Source of the DNA: Streptomyces calvus
GTDB lineage: Bacteria; Actinomycetota; Actinomycetes; Streptomycetales; Streptomycetaceae
Length of the DNA stretch: 64,000 nucleotides
NCBI RefSeq assembly: GCF_006782915.1
Contig: NZ_VCNP01000004.1
Location: 62,001 to 126,000 of the forward strand
Direction of reading: 5' to 3'
Under the pieces are notes generated by a model. That model searched no databases, was not told where the DNA came from, and saw nothing but the letters and a program-made list of their open reading frames with translations. A program made the translations under genes and the position numbers. Shown in pieces: positions 26,725 to 34,315 of this stretch. Numbering within the stretch: the stretch's first letter is position 1; each line of letters opens with the position of its first letter.

Positions 26725-27294
26725 ATGGCTCGGCTCCCTTTACCCAGCCCGCTGCACCCCGCCAGGAACGAGCCCTCCCCAAGAACGCCCGGAGGCGAGC
26801 GAACGGCTCCACTCCCCCAGCCGGACGGCCTCGGCCGTCTCGCCTCCGGGCCCCCCGTCGCCCACGCGCCGCGTGAGACCCGTGCGTTCGACCTGTCGGC
26901 GTCCCCGGCCTCCGTACGCACCGCACGTGACGGTGTGCGGGAACTGCTCGCCGCGCGGGGTGCCGGGACCGACATATGCGACAACGCTGTCATCGTGACC
27001 TCGGAACTGGTCACCAACGCGCTCACGCACTCGGCCGGCGACCGGATCGTGTGCCGGGTGCGGGTGACCGCGGACCGGGTGCGCATCGAGGTGGAGGACC
27101 AGGCCCGCAGCCCCGAACTGCCCCTGCTGCGCCGGCCCGGCCCCGACGACCAGAACGGCCGCGGACTGCTCCTGGTCGACGCGCTCAGCAGTGACTGGGC
27201 GGTCAGCCACACACCGGGCAGACCGGGACGGGTGGTCTGGGCCGAACTCGAACTCAATCCCCCGTCCCGTGGGACCGTGGGCCCACGACGCTGA
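26725..27294 (+). CDS. Anti-sigma-like ATP-binding protein (HATPase_c)
   Basis: A 189-residue protein. A disordered, proline-rich head of about 55 residues precedes a GHKL ATPase domain of the SpoIIAB/RsbW kind: AFDLSASPASVRTARDGV, the N box SELVTNALTHSAGDRIVC, the G1 motif VEDQARS (in place of VxDxG) and GRGLLLVDALSSDWAV. These proteins phosphorylate anti-anti-sigma factors or bind XRE partners. It is divergent from the XRE/DUF5753 gene, a frequent pairing. ATG at 26725 is chosen but the ribosome site is poor. The last codons overlap the 28-bp tandem array. Confidence 0.85.
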   Translation: MARLPLPSPLHPARNEPSPRTPGGERTAPLPQPDGLGRLASGPPVAHAPRETRAFDLSASPASVRTARDGVRELLAARGAGTDICDNAVIVTSELVTNALTHSAGDRIVCRVRVTADRVRIEVEDQARSPELPLLRRPGPDDQNGRGLLLVDALSSDWAVSHTPGRPGRVVWAELELNPPSRGTVGPRR

Positions 27295-27399
27295 CCATCC
27301 CGCCGTGGTCCCACGACACCGACCATCCCACCGTGGTCCCACGACACCGACCGCCCTGTCGTGGTCCCACGGTGTGACCGTTCGTCCGTGGCGCCACGG
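27275..27399. repeat. 28-bp tandem array with palindromic cores
   Basis: Units begin at 27275, 27303, 27331, 27359 and 27387 with exact 28-bp spacing. Each starts with a CGTGGNNCCACG palindrome (the first is perfect, CGTGGGCCCACG), and units 1-3 share the following GAC-CCGACCATCCC-like tail with decreasing fidelity. The array begins inside the last codons of the ATPase gene and continues downstream. It could bind a dimeric protein cooperatively or act as a transcription end structure. Confidence 0.85.
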
Positions 27400-27763
27400 C
27401 GCCGGACGTCCCTCCGCCGCTTCGCGCCGACCGCGCCGGAGCGTCCCCGGCCCGGTGCGGTCGGCCGCGGCGCGGTCGGCGTGCCGGCCGGCCTGGTTCC
27501 GGCGCGGCGTGATGACGGCGTCGGGGTGCGCAGGGCGGGCCGACCGGTTCGACGCCTGCCCTGACGGGCAGGGCGTCCGCTTCCGCTGAAGAGGTCCGGG
27601 CGGCCCCTGCGGATTCGTGACGCGGGGTTGACGACCGGCCGTGGCGACGGGCCGATCCGCACGGTCCGCGTGGGCTGACCGGGCGGACATCGGCACGGTG
27701 GCGCTCGACGCCGGACCGCAGCGTCCTCTCGCCGTCCGCGAGCCGCGGCTTCCTGCACGCGGT
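27400..27763. other. Intergenic stretch without recognisable gene
   Basis: About 360 bases between the tandem array and the MerR gene stop. No frame has convincing codon bias or domain similarity, and I see no strong hairpin or promoter. Confidence 0.4.
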
Positions 27764-28708
27764 CTACGCCGCTTCGGCGTTCTCCCGCTCCAGCGCCGCA
27801 CGCAGCCAGTCGTCCGCGGCACCCGGGGTCGGCTCCGGCCGGCCGCCCGGCGGCGTGAGCACCACGGCCGTCAGCTCCCAGTACCGGTCCAGCCGCGGCT
27901 CGGCCGCGAGCCGCCCGGCCAGCAGGCGGCGGAACTCCCGGCTGTCCGGGGTGCCGTAGGCGCTCGCGTACGCCGCCACGTAGGCGTCCAGCGCCTCACC
28001 CGGGTACGGCTCCCGTGCCCGGCGCAGCTGCGGGCCCGCGAGTTCGTACGCCTCGGCGAGGCCCGCGTACAGCAGGGCCGCACCGCGGGCCCCGGCCACC
28101 CGGTGCACCTCCGGCTGGGGCTGCCGGCCGGGCGGGCAGGGAGCCGTCGTCATCGCGTGCAGCCGGGCGAAGGCGAGCACCTGCGCCGGGTCCGGCTCGT
28201 CGGGCGGTTGCGGAACGGCCACCTCCAGGAACGCCGCCGTCTCCCGGGCCGGCATCCGCGGCGGCAGCCAGGCACGCCAGAACCGGGCCAGCGGTGCCGT
28301 GTCCGGCGGGGTGCTCACCGCGCCGAGCAGCCGCAGCCGGTCGGCCCGCTCCGCGGACGGGGACTCCCGCACCAGTCGCAGCGCCGCCTCCCGCCAGCGG
28401 AGCGCCCTCAGCTCGCTGCCCAGCTCGCGCAGCCGGCCCGCGACGGCGTCCTCCAGCACACGGCCCGCCGCGTCGTCGTCCTCGAGGACGCGCTGCACCT
28501 CGGGCAGTGGCAGGTCGAGGGCGCGCAGGGAGCGGATCAGCCGCAGCTGCTCCAGCGCCTCGGGGCCGTAGCGGCGGTGCCCGCCGCCGGTACGGGACGC
28601 CTCGGGCAGCAGGCCCCGGTCGGAGTAGAAGCGGACGCTCTTCACGGTGACACCCGCACGCTCGGCCAGCTCGCCGATGCTCCAGAAGACCTCGCGCGAC
28701 GTGGACAG
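27764..28708 (-). CDS. MerR-family regulator, probably with CTG start
   Basis: About 314 residues. The N-terminal MerR HTH reads FWSIGELAERAGVTVKSVRFYSDRGLLP, followed by a second HTH half (GHRRYGPEALEQLRLIRSLRALDLPL) and a 200-residue helical effector region. The first in-frame GTG (28645) would remove part of the recognition helix. Upstream, the only start with an ideal ribosome site is CTG at 28708, preceded by GGAGGGAGG and TTCAA, and an in-frame TAG lies just beyond. The gene is divergent from an alpha/beta hydrolase gene and its operator-promoter (28709-28739) overlaps its own ribosome site. It likely activates the hydrolase gene. Confidence 0.82.
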   Translation of the reverse strand: MSTSREVFWSIGELAERAGVTVKSVRFYSDRGLLPEASRTGGGHRRYGPEALEQLRLIRSLRALDLPLPEVQRVLEDDDAAGRVLEDAVAGRLRELGSELRALRWREAALRLVRESPSAERADRLRLLGAVSTPPDTAPLARFWRAWLPPRMPARETAAFLEVAVPQPPDEPDPAQVLAFARLHAMTTAPCPPGRQPQPEVHRVAGARGAALLYAGLAEAYELAGPQLRRAREPYPGEALDAYVAAYASAYGTPDSREFRRLLAGRLAAEPRLDRYWELTAVVLTPPGGRPEPTPGAADDWLRAALERENAEAA

Positions 28709-28739
28709 TTGAACCTCCCTCCGGGGGAGTTCCTACGGT
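28709..28739 (+). promoter_or_regulatory. MerR-type promoter with 19-bp spacer
   Basis: TTGAAC (28709-28714) and TACGGT (28734-28739) are 19 bp apart, the over-long spacer typical of MerR-activated promoters. The spacer contains the inverted repeat CTCCC (28715-28719) / GGGAG (28725-28729). It reads into the hydrolase gene at 28833. Confidence 0.7.
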
Positions 28740-28832
28740 ACCGGCGCACGCGGGCCGGGCCTACGCCCCGGTGCGCGGGCCACGGCGTACGCGACCGGCG
28801 CGACGTCGTGCGACGGACCCGAGGAGAGGGCC

Positions 28833-30353
28833 ATGACCGTATTCATCATGGTGGCGGGCGTGTTCACCGGCGCCCATGTGTGGCAGGAGACGGCCGCGCG
28901 GCTGACCGCGGCGGGCAGTGAGGTGCACGCGGTCCGGCTCACCGGAGTCGACGCGGGCCGCCCCGCCGCGTCGGCCCGCGTCGATCTGGAGACGCACATC
29001 GCGGACGTGATCGCGGCGATCGACGCGGTGGACGCGGTGTCCGGCCGGGGGATCGTGCTCGTCGGCCACGACTACGGCATCCATCCGGTGCTCGGCGCCG
29101 CCGACCGGCGTCCGCAGCGCATCGCCCGCGTCGTGTACCTGGACTGCGGGATGCCGCAGAACGGCCTCCCGGCGCTGGCCGCCGTACCGGACCAGGCCGT
29201 GCGCGCGCATCTGGCCGAGCGCGCCGACCGGGGTGAGACGGACGGCGAGTTGGCGCCGCCGGATCGTGACGTGTGGCAGCGCTGGGGCAGTACCGCCGGC
29301 GTTTCCGACGCGGCGCTGGACCGGCTCACCGCCCTGGCCGCGCCGCAGCCGCTGGGCACCCTGCTCCAGCCGCTGCGGCTGACCGGAGCGGTGGCCGCGG
29401 TGCCCACCACCGGGGTGCTGTGCACCGGCAACGGCGTCGGCATCGACCTGGTGCAGCGGCTCGTCGACTTCGGCGACCCCGTGTCGGCGGCCCTGGCCGA
29501 CCCCCGGGTCACCTTCTTCGAACTGCCCACCGGGCACTGGCCGATGCTGTCGTGCCCCGCCGAACTGGCGGACGTCCTGCTGCGGGCCGCGGCCGGCGAG
29601 GGGCACCGTCTGCGGCCGGCCGACGGCGGCGCGCCGCCCGCCCATCTGCGCCCGTTCCCGATCGACGTGCCCGAGCTGCCCAGGGACCGCAGGGCACATG
29701 TCGACCTGTACGTCCCCGAAGCGGAGGGCCCGCGGCCGGCCGTGGTGTTCGTGCACGGCGGTCCGGTGCCCGCCGGGGCCCGGCCCACGCCGCGCGACTG
29801 GCCGACCCTGGTGGGGTACGCCCGCCTGGCGGCCGCCGCGGGCCTGGTCGGCGTGACCCTCGACCACCGGCTGCACGACGTCGGCGACTACGGGCGCGCC
29901 GCCGCGGACGTCACCGCCGCGGTGGAACTGGTGCGGGCCGATCCCCGGGTGGACGCCGACCGGGTCGCCCTGTGGTTCTTCTCCGGTGCCGGCCTGCTCA
30001 CCGCGGACTGGCTGACGAAGCCCCCGGCCTGGCTGCGCTGCCTGGCCGCCTCCTACCCGATCCTGGCGCCGCTGCCCAACTGGGGGCTGGCCGGCAGCCG
30101 GTTCCATCCGGTCCGGGCGGTCGCGCACGCGGGTGCCCTGCCCGTCGTCCTCCTCCGTGCGGGCCGGGAGACAGCCGAGATCGCCGCCACCGTGGAGGCA
30201 TTCGTGACCGCGGCCGAGGACTGCGGCGCGCGCCTGGAGCTGGTCGACGTCCCGAACGGCCACCACGGCTTCGAGACCCTCGACGCGCCCGAGGAGGTCG
30301 GCCCGGCCCTGCGCCACGCGATGCGCTCGGTGGCGACCCACCTGGCGGGCTGA
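28833..30353 (+). CDS. Fused double alpha/beta-hydrolase
   Basis: A 506-residue protein made of two alpha/beta-hydrolase folds. The first (1-250) starts FIMVAGVFTGAHVW, has the nucleophile elbow as LVGHDYGIH (Asp instead of Ser, as in haloalkane dehalogenases and some relatives) and a C-terminal histidine in LPTGHWPML. The second (about 270-506) begins VFVHGGPVPAG and has FFSGAG at the elbow position, where the usual first Gly of GxSxG is Phe, plus a C-terminal NGHHGF. One or both may be catalytic. ATG follows GAGGAGAG. Expression is probably driven by the divergent MerR regulator. The substrate is unknown. Confidence 0.82.
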   Translation: MTVFIMVAGVFTGAHVWQETAARLTAAGSEVHAVRLTGVDAGRPAASARVDLETHIADVIAAIDAVDAVSGRGIVLVGHDYGIHPVLGAADRRPQRIARVVYLDCGMPQNGLPALAAVPDQAVRAHLAERADRGETDGELAPPDRDVWQRWGSTAGVSDAALDRLTALAAPQPLGTLLQPLRLTGAVAAVPTTGVLCTGNGVGIDLVQRLVDFGDPVSAALADPRVTFFELPTGHWPMLSCPAELADVLLRAAAGEGHRLRPADGGAPPAHLRPFPIDVPELPRDRRAHVDLYVPEAEGPRPAVVFVHGGPVPAGARPTPRDWPTLVGYARLAAAAGLVGVTLDHRLHDVGDYGRAAADVTAAVELVRADPRVDADRVALWFFSGAGLLTADWLTKPPAWLRCLAASYPILAPLPNWGLAGSRFHPVRAVAHAGALPVVLLRAGRETAEIAATVEAFVTAAEDCGARLELVDVPNGHHGFETLDAPEEVGPALRHAMRSVATHLAG

Positions 30354-30384
30354 GTCCACCGCGCGCCGTGGCCGAAGCCCCGAG

Positions 30385-30408
30385 GCCGCCGCCGGACACG
30401 GCGGTGGC
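30385..30408. terminator. Hairpin between convergent genes
   Basis: GCCGCCGCC (30385-30393) pairs with GGCGGTGGC (30400-30408), one G-U pair, in the 59-base gap between the hydrolase and the next MerR gene. Confidence 0.55.
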
Positions 30409-30412
30409 GGGG

Positions 30413-31282
30413 TCACGGCTCCGGCGGCACCGTGCTCGACGCGGGCGATCGGCCGGTGCCGGGGGTGATCAGCCACGCGACGAGGGTGCGCCAGCGGTCG
30501 GGCCGGCCGGTGTCGCGCGGCCCGACGAGGTAGACCTCCTCGACGAGGTTCTGCGGGCGCAGGCCGTTCCGGGCGGCGAAGGAGCCCACGGCGGCGTAGG
30601 TGAGGTCGAGATCGTCGTGGGGGCCGGCGTGGGTGGCGACGGCGGCGGTCCGCTCCGGCAGATGGACCTCGCGCACGGTGGCCGGTGCGTCCGGCGGCAG
30701 CGGCGCCTCGGCGGGGAGGTAGACGGTGGCGCGGCCGTGGCCCTCGGTGAACAGTTCGTGCTCGTACCGGCCGCCCGGCGGGAGCACCGGGCGCCGGCCG
30801 GCCGCTGCGTCCAGGTCGCGCATCGCGGCGTCGTACCAGCTCAGGTCGGCTCCGTGGGGCACGTCGAGGGACACGGCGAGGACCCGCTGGGGCGGGAGGA
30901 CCTCGACGCCGACGGTCCGCTCCGCCGCCGGGTCGAGGAGTTCACGGAGCGCCTCGACGGCCCGCTGGGTGCGGCCGAGCCGGTCCTCGAGGCGGCGGAG
31001 GTGGCTTGCGACGACCTGTTGCGCCGCGGCGCGGCCCGCCTCGCCACCGCCGGCGGACTCGGCCTGCAGGAAGCGCCGGAGGTCCGCCAGCGGGAGGTCG
31101 AGGTCGCGGAACCGTTTGATCGTCAGTGCGGGCCGGACCTGCGCGGGCGCGTAGTAGCGGTAGCCGGTGGCCGGGTCCACCTCCGCGGGGACGAGCAGGT
31201 CCTGCTCGTGGTAGCGGCGGAGCGTGCGGATGCTCAGGTGCGTGACGCGGGAGAACTCCCCGATCGTCAGTCGCTCGCTCAC
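30413..31282 (-). CDS. MerR regulator with GyrI-like effector domain
   Basis: A 289-residue regulator. MerR HTH: LTIGEFSRVTHLSIRTLRRYHEQDLLVPAEVDPATGYRYY, then a coiled coil (about 75-120) and a C-terminal GyrI/BmrR-like effector-binding domain (VGVEVLPPQRVLAVSLDVPH to the end), as in multidrug sensors. GTG at 31282 follows GAGGAGG. It is the third gene of a minus-strand set SDR, SnoaL-like, MerR and probably controls the MerR-type promoter in front of the SDR gene (32496-32526). Confidence 0.9.
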   Translation of the reverse strand: MSERLTIGEFSRVTHLSIRTLRRYHEQDLLVPAEVDPATGYRYYAPAQVRPALTIKRFRDLDLPLADLRRFLQAESAGGGEAGRAAAQQVVASHLRRLEDRLGRTQRAVEALRELLDPAAERTVGVEVLPPQRVLAVSLDVPHGADLSWYDAAMRDLDAAAGRRPVLPPGGRYEHELFTEGHGRATVYLPAEAPLPPDAPATVREVHLPERTAAVATHAGPHDDLDLTYAAVGSFAARNGLRPQNLVEEVYLVGPRDTGRPDRWRTLVAWLITPGTGRSPASSTVPPEP

Positions 31283-31331
31283 GCGGTCCTCCTCGTCGTC
31301 GTACGTGTCCGGTCCCGGCCGGGTCACGGTT

Positions 31332-31661
31332 TCAGGGTGTGATGTCCAGCAGGGTGATCTTCCCCTGTGTGTCGCGTTCGAAGGTGAAGCGGAGGGTGAC
31401 CGGACTGCCGGGAAAGGCGCCGGAGACCTCCGCGACGGCCTGGCAGGCGGTGGCCGTGCCGGTGACCTCGCGCAGGCCGTAGCGCACGGACGGGACCTCG
31501 GCGCGCCAGCGGCGCACCGCCGCGATCCCCTGGTGGCTGCGGCCGTCGTCGTGGACGACGGCACCGTCACCGAACAGCGCGGCGTAGCGCTCCTGGTCGG
31601 TGTCCGTCGCCGCGGCGAAGTACTCCTCGGCGAACTCCTGGGCGTTCTTCATGCTCTTCAT
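31332..31661 (-). CDS. SnoaL/NTF2-like small protein
   Basis: A 109-residue NTF2-fold protein. The N-terminal helix AEEYFAAATDTDQERYAALFGDGAVVHDDG and the sheet residues VTLRFTFERDTQGKITLLDI match the SnoaL-like family of small cyclases and isomerases, and binding proteins. The first ATG (31661) has a ribosome site too close; the second ATG (31652) is preceded by AGGA at 8 bases and is a good alternative. It lies between an SDR and a MerR gene, 54 and 49 bases apart. Confidence 0.8.
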   Translation of the reverse strand: MKSMKNAQEFAEEYFAAATDTDQERYAALFGDGAVVHDDGRSHQGIAAVRRWRAEVPSVRYGLREVTGTATACQAVAEVSGAFPGSPVTLRFTFERDTQGKITLLDITP

Positions 31662-31715
31662 CCTGTGTCGTGGTGAGGGAAACGTGGCGCAGAGGGCGTG
31701 GAGGTTTCAGCGGGT

Positions 31716-32489
31716 TCAAAGAGTGCGGATGGTGCCGCCGTCGACCACGTGCTCGGCGCCGGTGATCGCGCTCGCCCGGTCCGAGGCCAGGAAGGCGATC
31801 ACCTCCGCCACCTCTTCCGGCTCCGCGGGCCGTCCCAGCGGGATGCCGCCGAGGACGCGCATCAACTCGTCGAGCGCGGCCTGCCGGGTGATGCCGCCCT
31901 CGCTCATCCGGCGTGCGAGGAGGTGTTCGGCACCGTCGGTGCGGATGAAGCCGGGCGCGACCGCGTTGACCCGGACACCGGCGGGCGCGACCTCGTTCGC
32001 GAGCCCTTTGCTGTAGGTGGCCAGGGCACTCTTGGCGGCGGCGTACGCCAGTGTCGAGTCGTGCAGCGGCATCCGGCGCTGGACGGAGGTCACGTGCACC
32101 ACGGCGCCCGACCCGCGGGCCGCCATCGCGGGGACCAGGGCGCGGTCCAGGCGGACCGCGGGGAACAGGTTGAGCGCCAGCTCCCGCGCCCACAGGTCGT
32201 CGTCGAGCACCGCGTACCCGCCGGCCGGAGCGCTGGAGCCGCCCACGACGTGCACCAGGATGTCCGGCACGCCGACGAGCCCGGCCACCGCCGCGGCCGC
32301 GGACGCGGCGCCCTCGGGGGAGCTCAGGTCGGCGCGGACGAAGAGCGGGTCGGCCGTCTCCGGCGGCGTACGGGCGATGGTGACGACCCGCGCCCCGGCG
32401 TCTCGGAGCCGGCTCGCCGTCGCCAGCCCGGTTCCCTTGCTGCCGCCCGCCACCACGGCGAGGCGTCCGTCGAGATCGTTGCTGTTCAT
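31716..32489 (-). CDS. Short-chain dehydrogenase/reductase
   Basis: A 257-residue classical SDR. Cofactor motif AGGSKGTGLATASRL (TGxxxGxG-like), catalytic Ser in HVTSVQRRM, Tyr-x3-Lys in YAAAKSAL, and NAVAPGFIRTD are all present. It reduces or oxidises a carbonyl/hydroxyl with NAD(P)(H). It is first in a minus-strand operon with a SnoaL-like protein and a MerR regulator. A MerR-type promoter ends 7 bases before the ATG, so the transcript may be leaderless. The substrate is unknown. Confidence 0.92.
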   Translation of the reverse strand: MNSNDLDGRLAVVAGGSKGTGLATASRLRDAGARVVTIARTPPETADPLFVRADLSSPEGAASAAAAVAGLVGVPDILVHVVGGSSAPAGGYAVLDDDLWARELALNLFPAVRLDRALVPAMAARGSGAVVHVTSVQRRMPLHDSTLAYAAAKSALATYSKGLANEVAPAGVRVNAVAPGFIRTDGAEHLLARRMSEGGITRQAALDELMRVLGGIPLGRPAEPEEVAEVIAFLASDRASAITGAEHVVDGGTIRTL

Positions 32490-32495
32490 GACGCC

Positions 32496-32526
32496 ACCGT
32501 GGACTCTCCCCCGGGGAGAGGCTCAA
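32496..32526 (-). promoter_or_regulatory. MerR-type promoter for the SDR operon
   Basis: On the minus strand TTGAGC (32521-32526) and CACGGT (32496-32501) are 19 bp apart. The spacer holds the perfect 17-bp palindrome CTCTCCCCGGGGGAGAG (32504-32520). The -10 ends 7 bases before the SDR ATG at 32489. Confidence 0.65.
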
Positions 32527-32657
32527 GTCCGCGCGGCCGAACGCATACCGCGACCGTGGAGCCGGGCAACGCCTGGGCGGGTGTCGGTGTGGCCGGGTGG
32601 CTCCGTCGGGCCGCGCGGTGCCCGTGCGGGCGGATGGGCGGACCCTGGACGGGCGGC

Positions 32658-32716
32658 AAATGGTATGCCATTTTTCTGCACACCCCTTGACGGTGCCGTT
32701 TCGCGAAAACTACGTT
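32658..32716 (+). promoter_or_regulatory. Operator and promoter of the NCS1 permease gene
   Basis: AAATGGTATGCCATTT (32658-32673) is an inverted repeat of the kind bound by FadR-type GntR regulators. Behind it TTGACG (32687-32692) and TACGTT (32711-32716) form a promoter with an 18-bp spacer that contains the perfect palindrome TTTCGCGAAA (32699-32708). The GntR/FCD gene at 35186 is the natural candidate binder. Confidence 0.55.
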
Positions 32717-32801
32717 CTGGTTTACGAAATCCCGCTTCCGCATTACGGAACTCCCCACTTCCCCTTCCCCCTTCCCTGCGTCCCGATCCCAGGAGTCCTG
32801 C

Positions 32802-34289
32802 ATGACTGCCCTGGAAGACCGCCGCTCGTCCGTCGAGACCGGCGACACCGGCACCAGCGCCGGCCTGTACACGTACGACCTGGCCCCGACGAAGAGAACA
32901 GGGCGCCGCTGGGGCGCCTACAACGTCTTCACGCTCTGGGCCAACGACGTGCACAGTCTCGGCAACTATGCGTTCGCCATCGGCCTGTTCGCGCTCGGGC
33001 TGAACGTGTGGGGCATCCTGGCCGCCTTCGCGCTCGCGTCCGTCCTGCTCTTCCTCCTGCTGACCCTGTCCGGATTCATGGGGCACAAGACGGGTGTTCC
33101 GTTCCCCGTCATGAGCCGCATCGCGTTCGGCATCAAGGGGGCGAAAATACCGGCCGCCGTCCGAGGCATCGTCGCTATCGCCTGGTTTGGTATCCAGACC
33201 TATCTCGCCTCGGTGGTCCTGAGCGCCCTCCTGGTGGCCATGTTCCCCGAGCTGAGCGCGCTGGACACGAACTCCGTGCTCGGCCAGTCGACGCTCGGCT
33301 GGATCACCTTCATGGTCCTGTGGGCCCTGCAGGTGCTGATCGTCAGCTACGGGATGCAGATGATCCGCCGGTACATGGCCTTCGCCGCACCCACCACCCT
33401 GATCACCATGTGCGCCCTCGCGGTGTGGATGTTCGTCCGCGCGGACGGCTCGATCTCCCTGTCCAACGGGGCCCCGCTCACCGGCGGCGCGATGTGGCTG
33501 CAGATCCTGCAGGCCGCCGCGCTGTGGGTGGTGATCTACGGGACGTTCGTACTGAACTTCTGCGACTTCACGCGGTCCGCGAAGAGCCGCAGCTCCATCG
33601 TCCGCGGCAACGTGATCGGCATTCCGGTGAACATGCTCTTCTTCGCCGGCATCGTGGCGGTCCTCAGCGGAGCCCAGTTCAGCCTCGACGGGCGCGTCAT
33701 CACCAGTCCCACGGACATCGTCCGGACCATCCCCAACATGTTCCTGCTGACCCTCGCCTCGCTCGCCCTCATAGCGCTGACGGTGGCGGTGAACCTGCTG
33801 GCCAACTTCGTGGCACCGATCTACGCCCTGGTCGACCTCTTCCCGCACCGGCTCGACTTCCGCCGTGCGGGTCTGGTCAGCGCGGTCCTGGGCCTGGTGA
33901 TCACACCCTGGAACCTGTACGACAGCCCGGTCGTCGTGAACTACTTCCTCGGCGGGCTCGGCGCCCTGCTCGGCCCCCTCTTCGGCGTGATCATGGCCGA
34001 CTACTGGTTGCTGCGGAAGTCCCGCGTGAACGTGCCCGCCCTCTACACCGAGGACACGAACGCGGAGTACCACTACCGCCGCGGCTACAACCCGCGGGCC
34101 GTCGCCGCCTTCGTCCCCAGCGCCGCGATCGCCGTCGTCGTCGCTCTGGTGCCCTTCTTCCACGCCGCGGCCGGGTTCTCCTGGTTCATCGGCGCGATCG
34201 TCGCCGCCGTGATGTACGCGGCCATCGCCGACCGTGCCGCGCCGGTGCACGACGTGGACGGCGAGGCCATCGCCGTCACCGCGGAATAG
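32802..34289 (+). CDS. NCS1-family nucleobase/hydantoin permease
   Basis: A 495-residue membrane protein with about twelve hydrophobic segments. The N-terminus (GRRWGAYNVFTLWANDVHS) and FGIQTYLAS near residue 125-135 are family signatures of NCS1 symporters, which import purines, pyrimidines, allantoin or hydantoins with Na+ or H+. ATG at 32802 lies after CAGGAGTCCTGC. It is followed 26 bases later by a racemase gene and then by a GntR regulator. With the racemase neighbour, allantoin or a 5-substituted hydantoin is the best substrate guess. Confidence 0.9.
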   Translation: MTALEDRRSSVETGDTGTSAGLYTYDLAPTKRTGRRWGAYNVFTLWANDVHSLGNYAFAIGLFALGLNVWGILAAFALASVLLFLLLTLSGFMGHKTGVPFPVMSRIAFGIKGAKIPAAVRGIVAIAWFGIQTYLASVVLSALLVAMFPELSALDTNSVLGQSTLGWITFMVLWALQVLIVSYGMQMIRRYMAFAAPTTLITMCALAVWMFVRADGSISLSNGAPLTGGAMWLQILQAAALWVVIYGTFVLNFCDFTRSAKSRSSIVRGNVIGIPVNMLFFAGIVAVLSGAQFSLDGRVITSPTDIVRTIPNMFLLTLASLALIALTVAVNLLANFVAPIYALVDLFPHRLDFRRAGLVSAVLGLVITPWNLYDSPVVVNYFLGGLGALLGPLFGVIMADYWLLRKSRVNVPALYTEDTNAEYHYRRGYNPRAVAAFVPSAAIAVVVALVPFFHAAAGFSWFIGAIVAAVMYAAIADRAAPVHDVDGEAIAVTAE

Positions 34290-34315
34290 CCCGACCCAGC
34301 AGGAGACCCCACTTC

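Noticed and set aside
27275..27399. CRISPR array
   Set aside because: The 28-bp units are contiguous with no unique spacers between them and diverge along the array; no cas genes are present.
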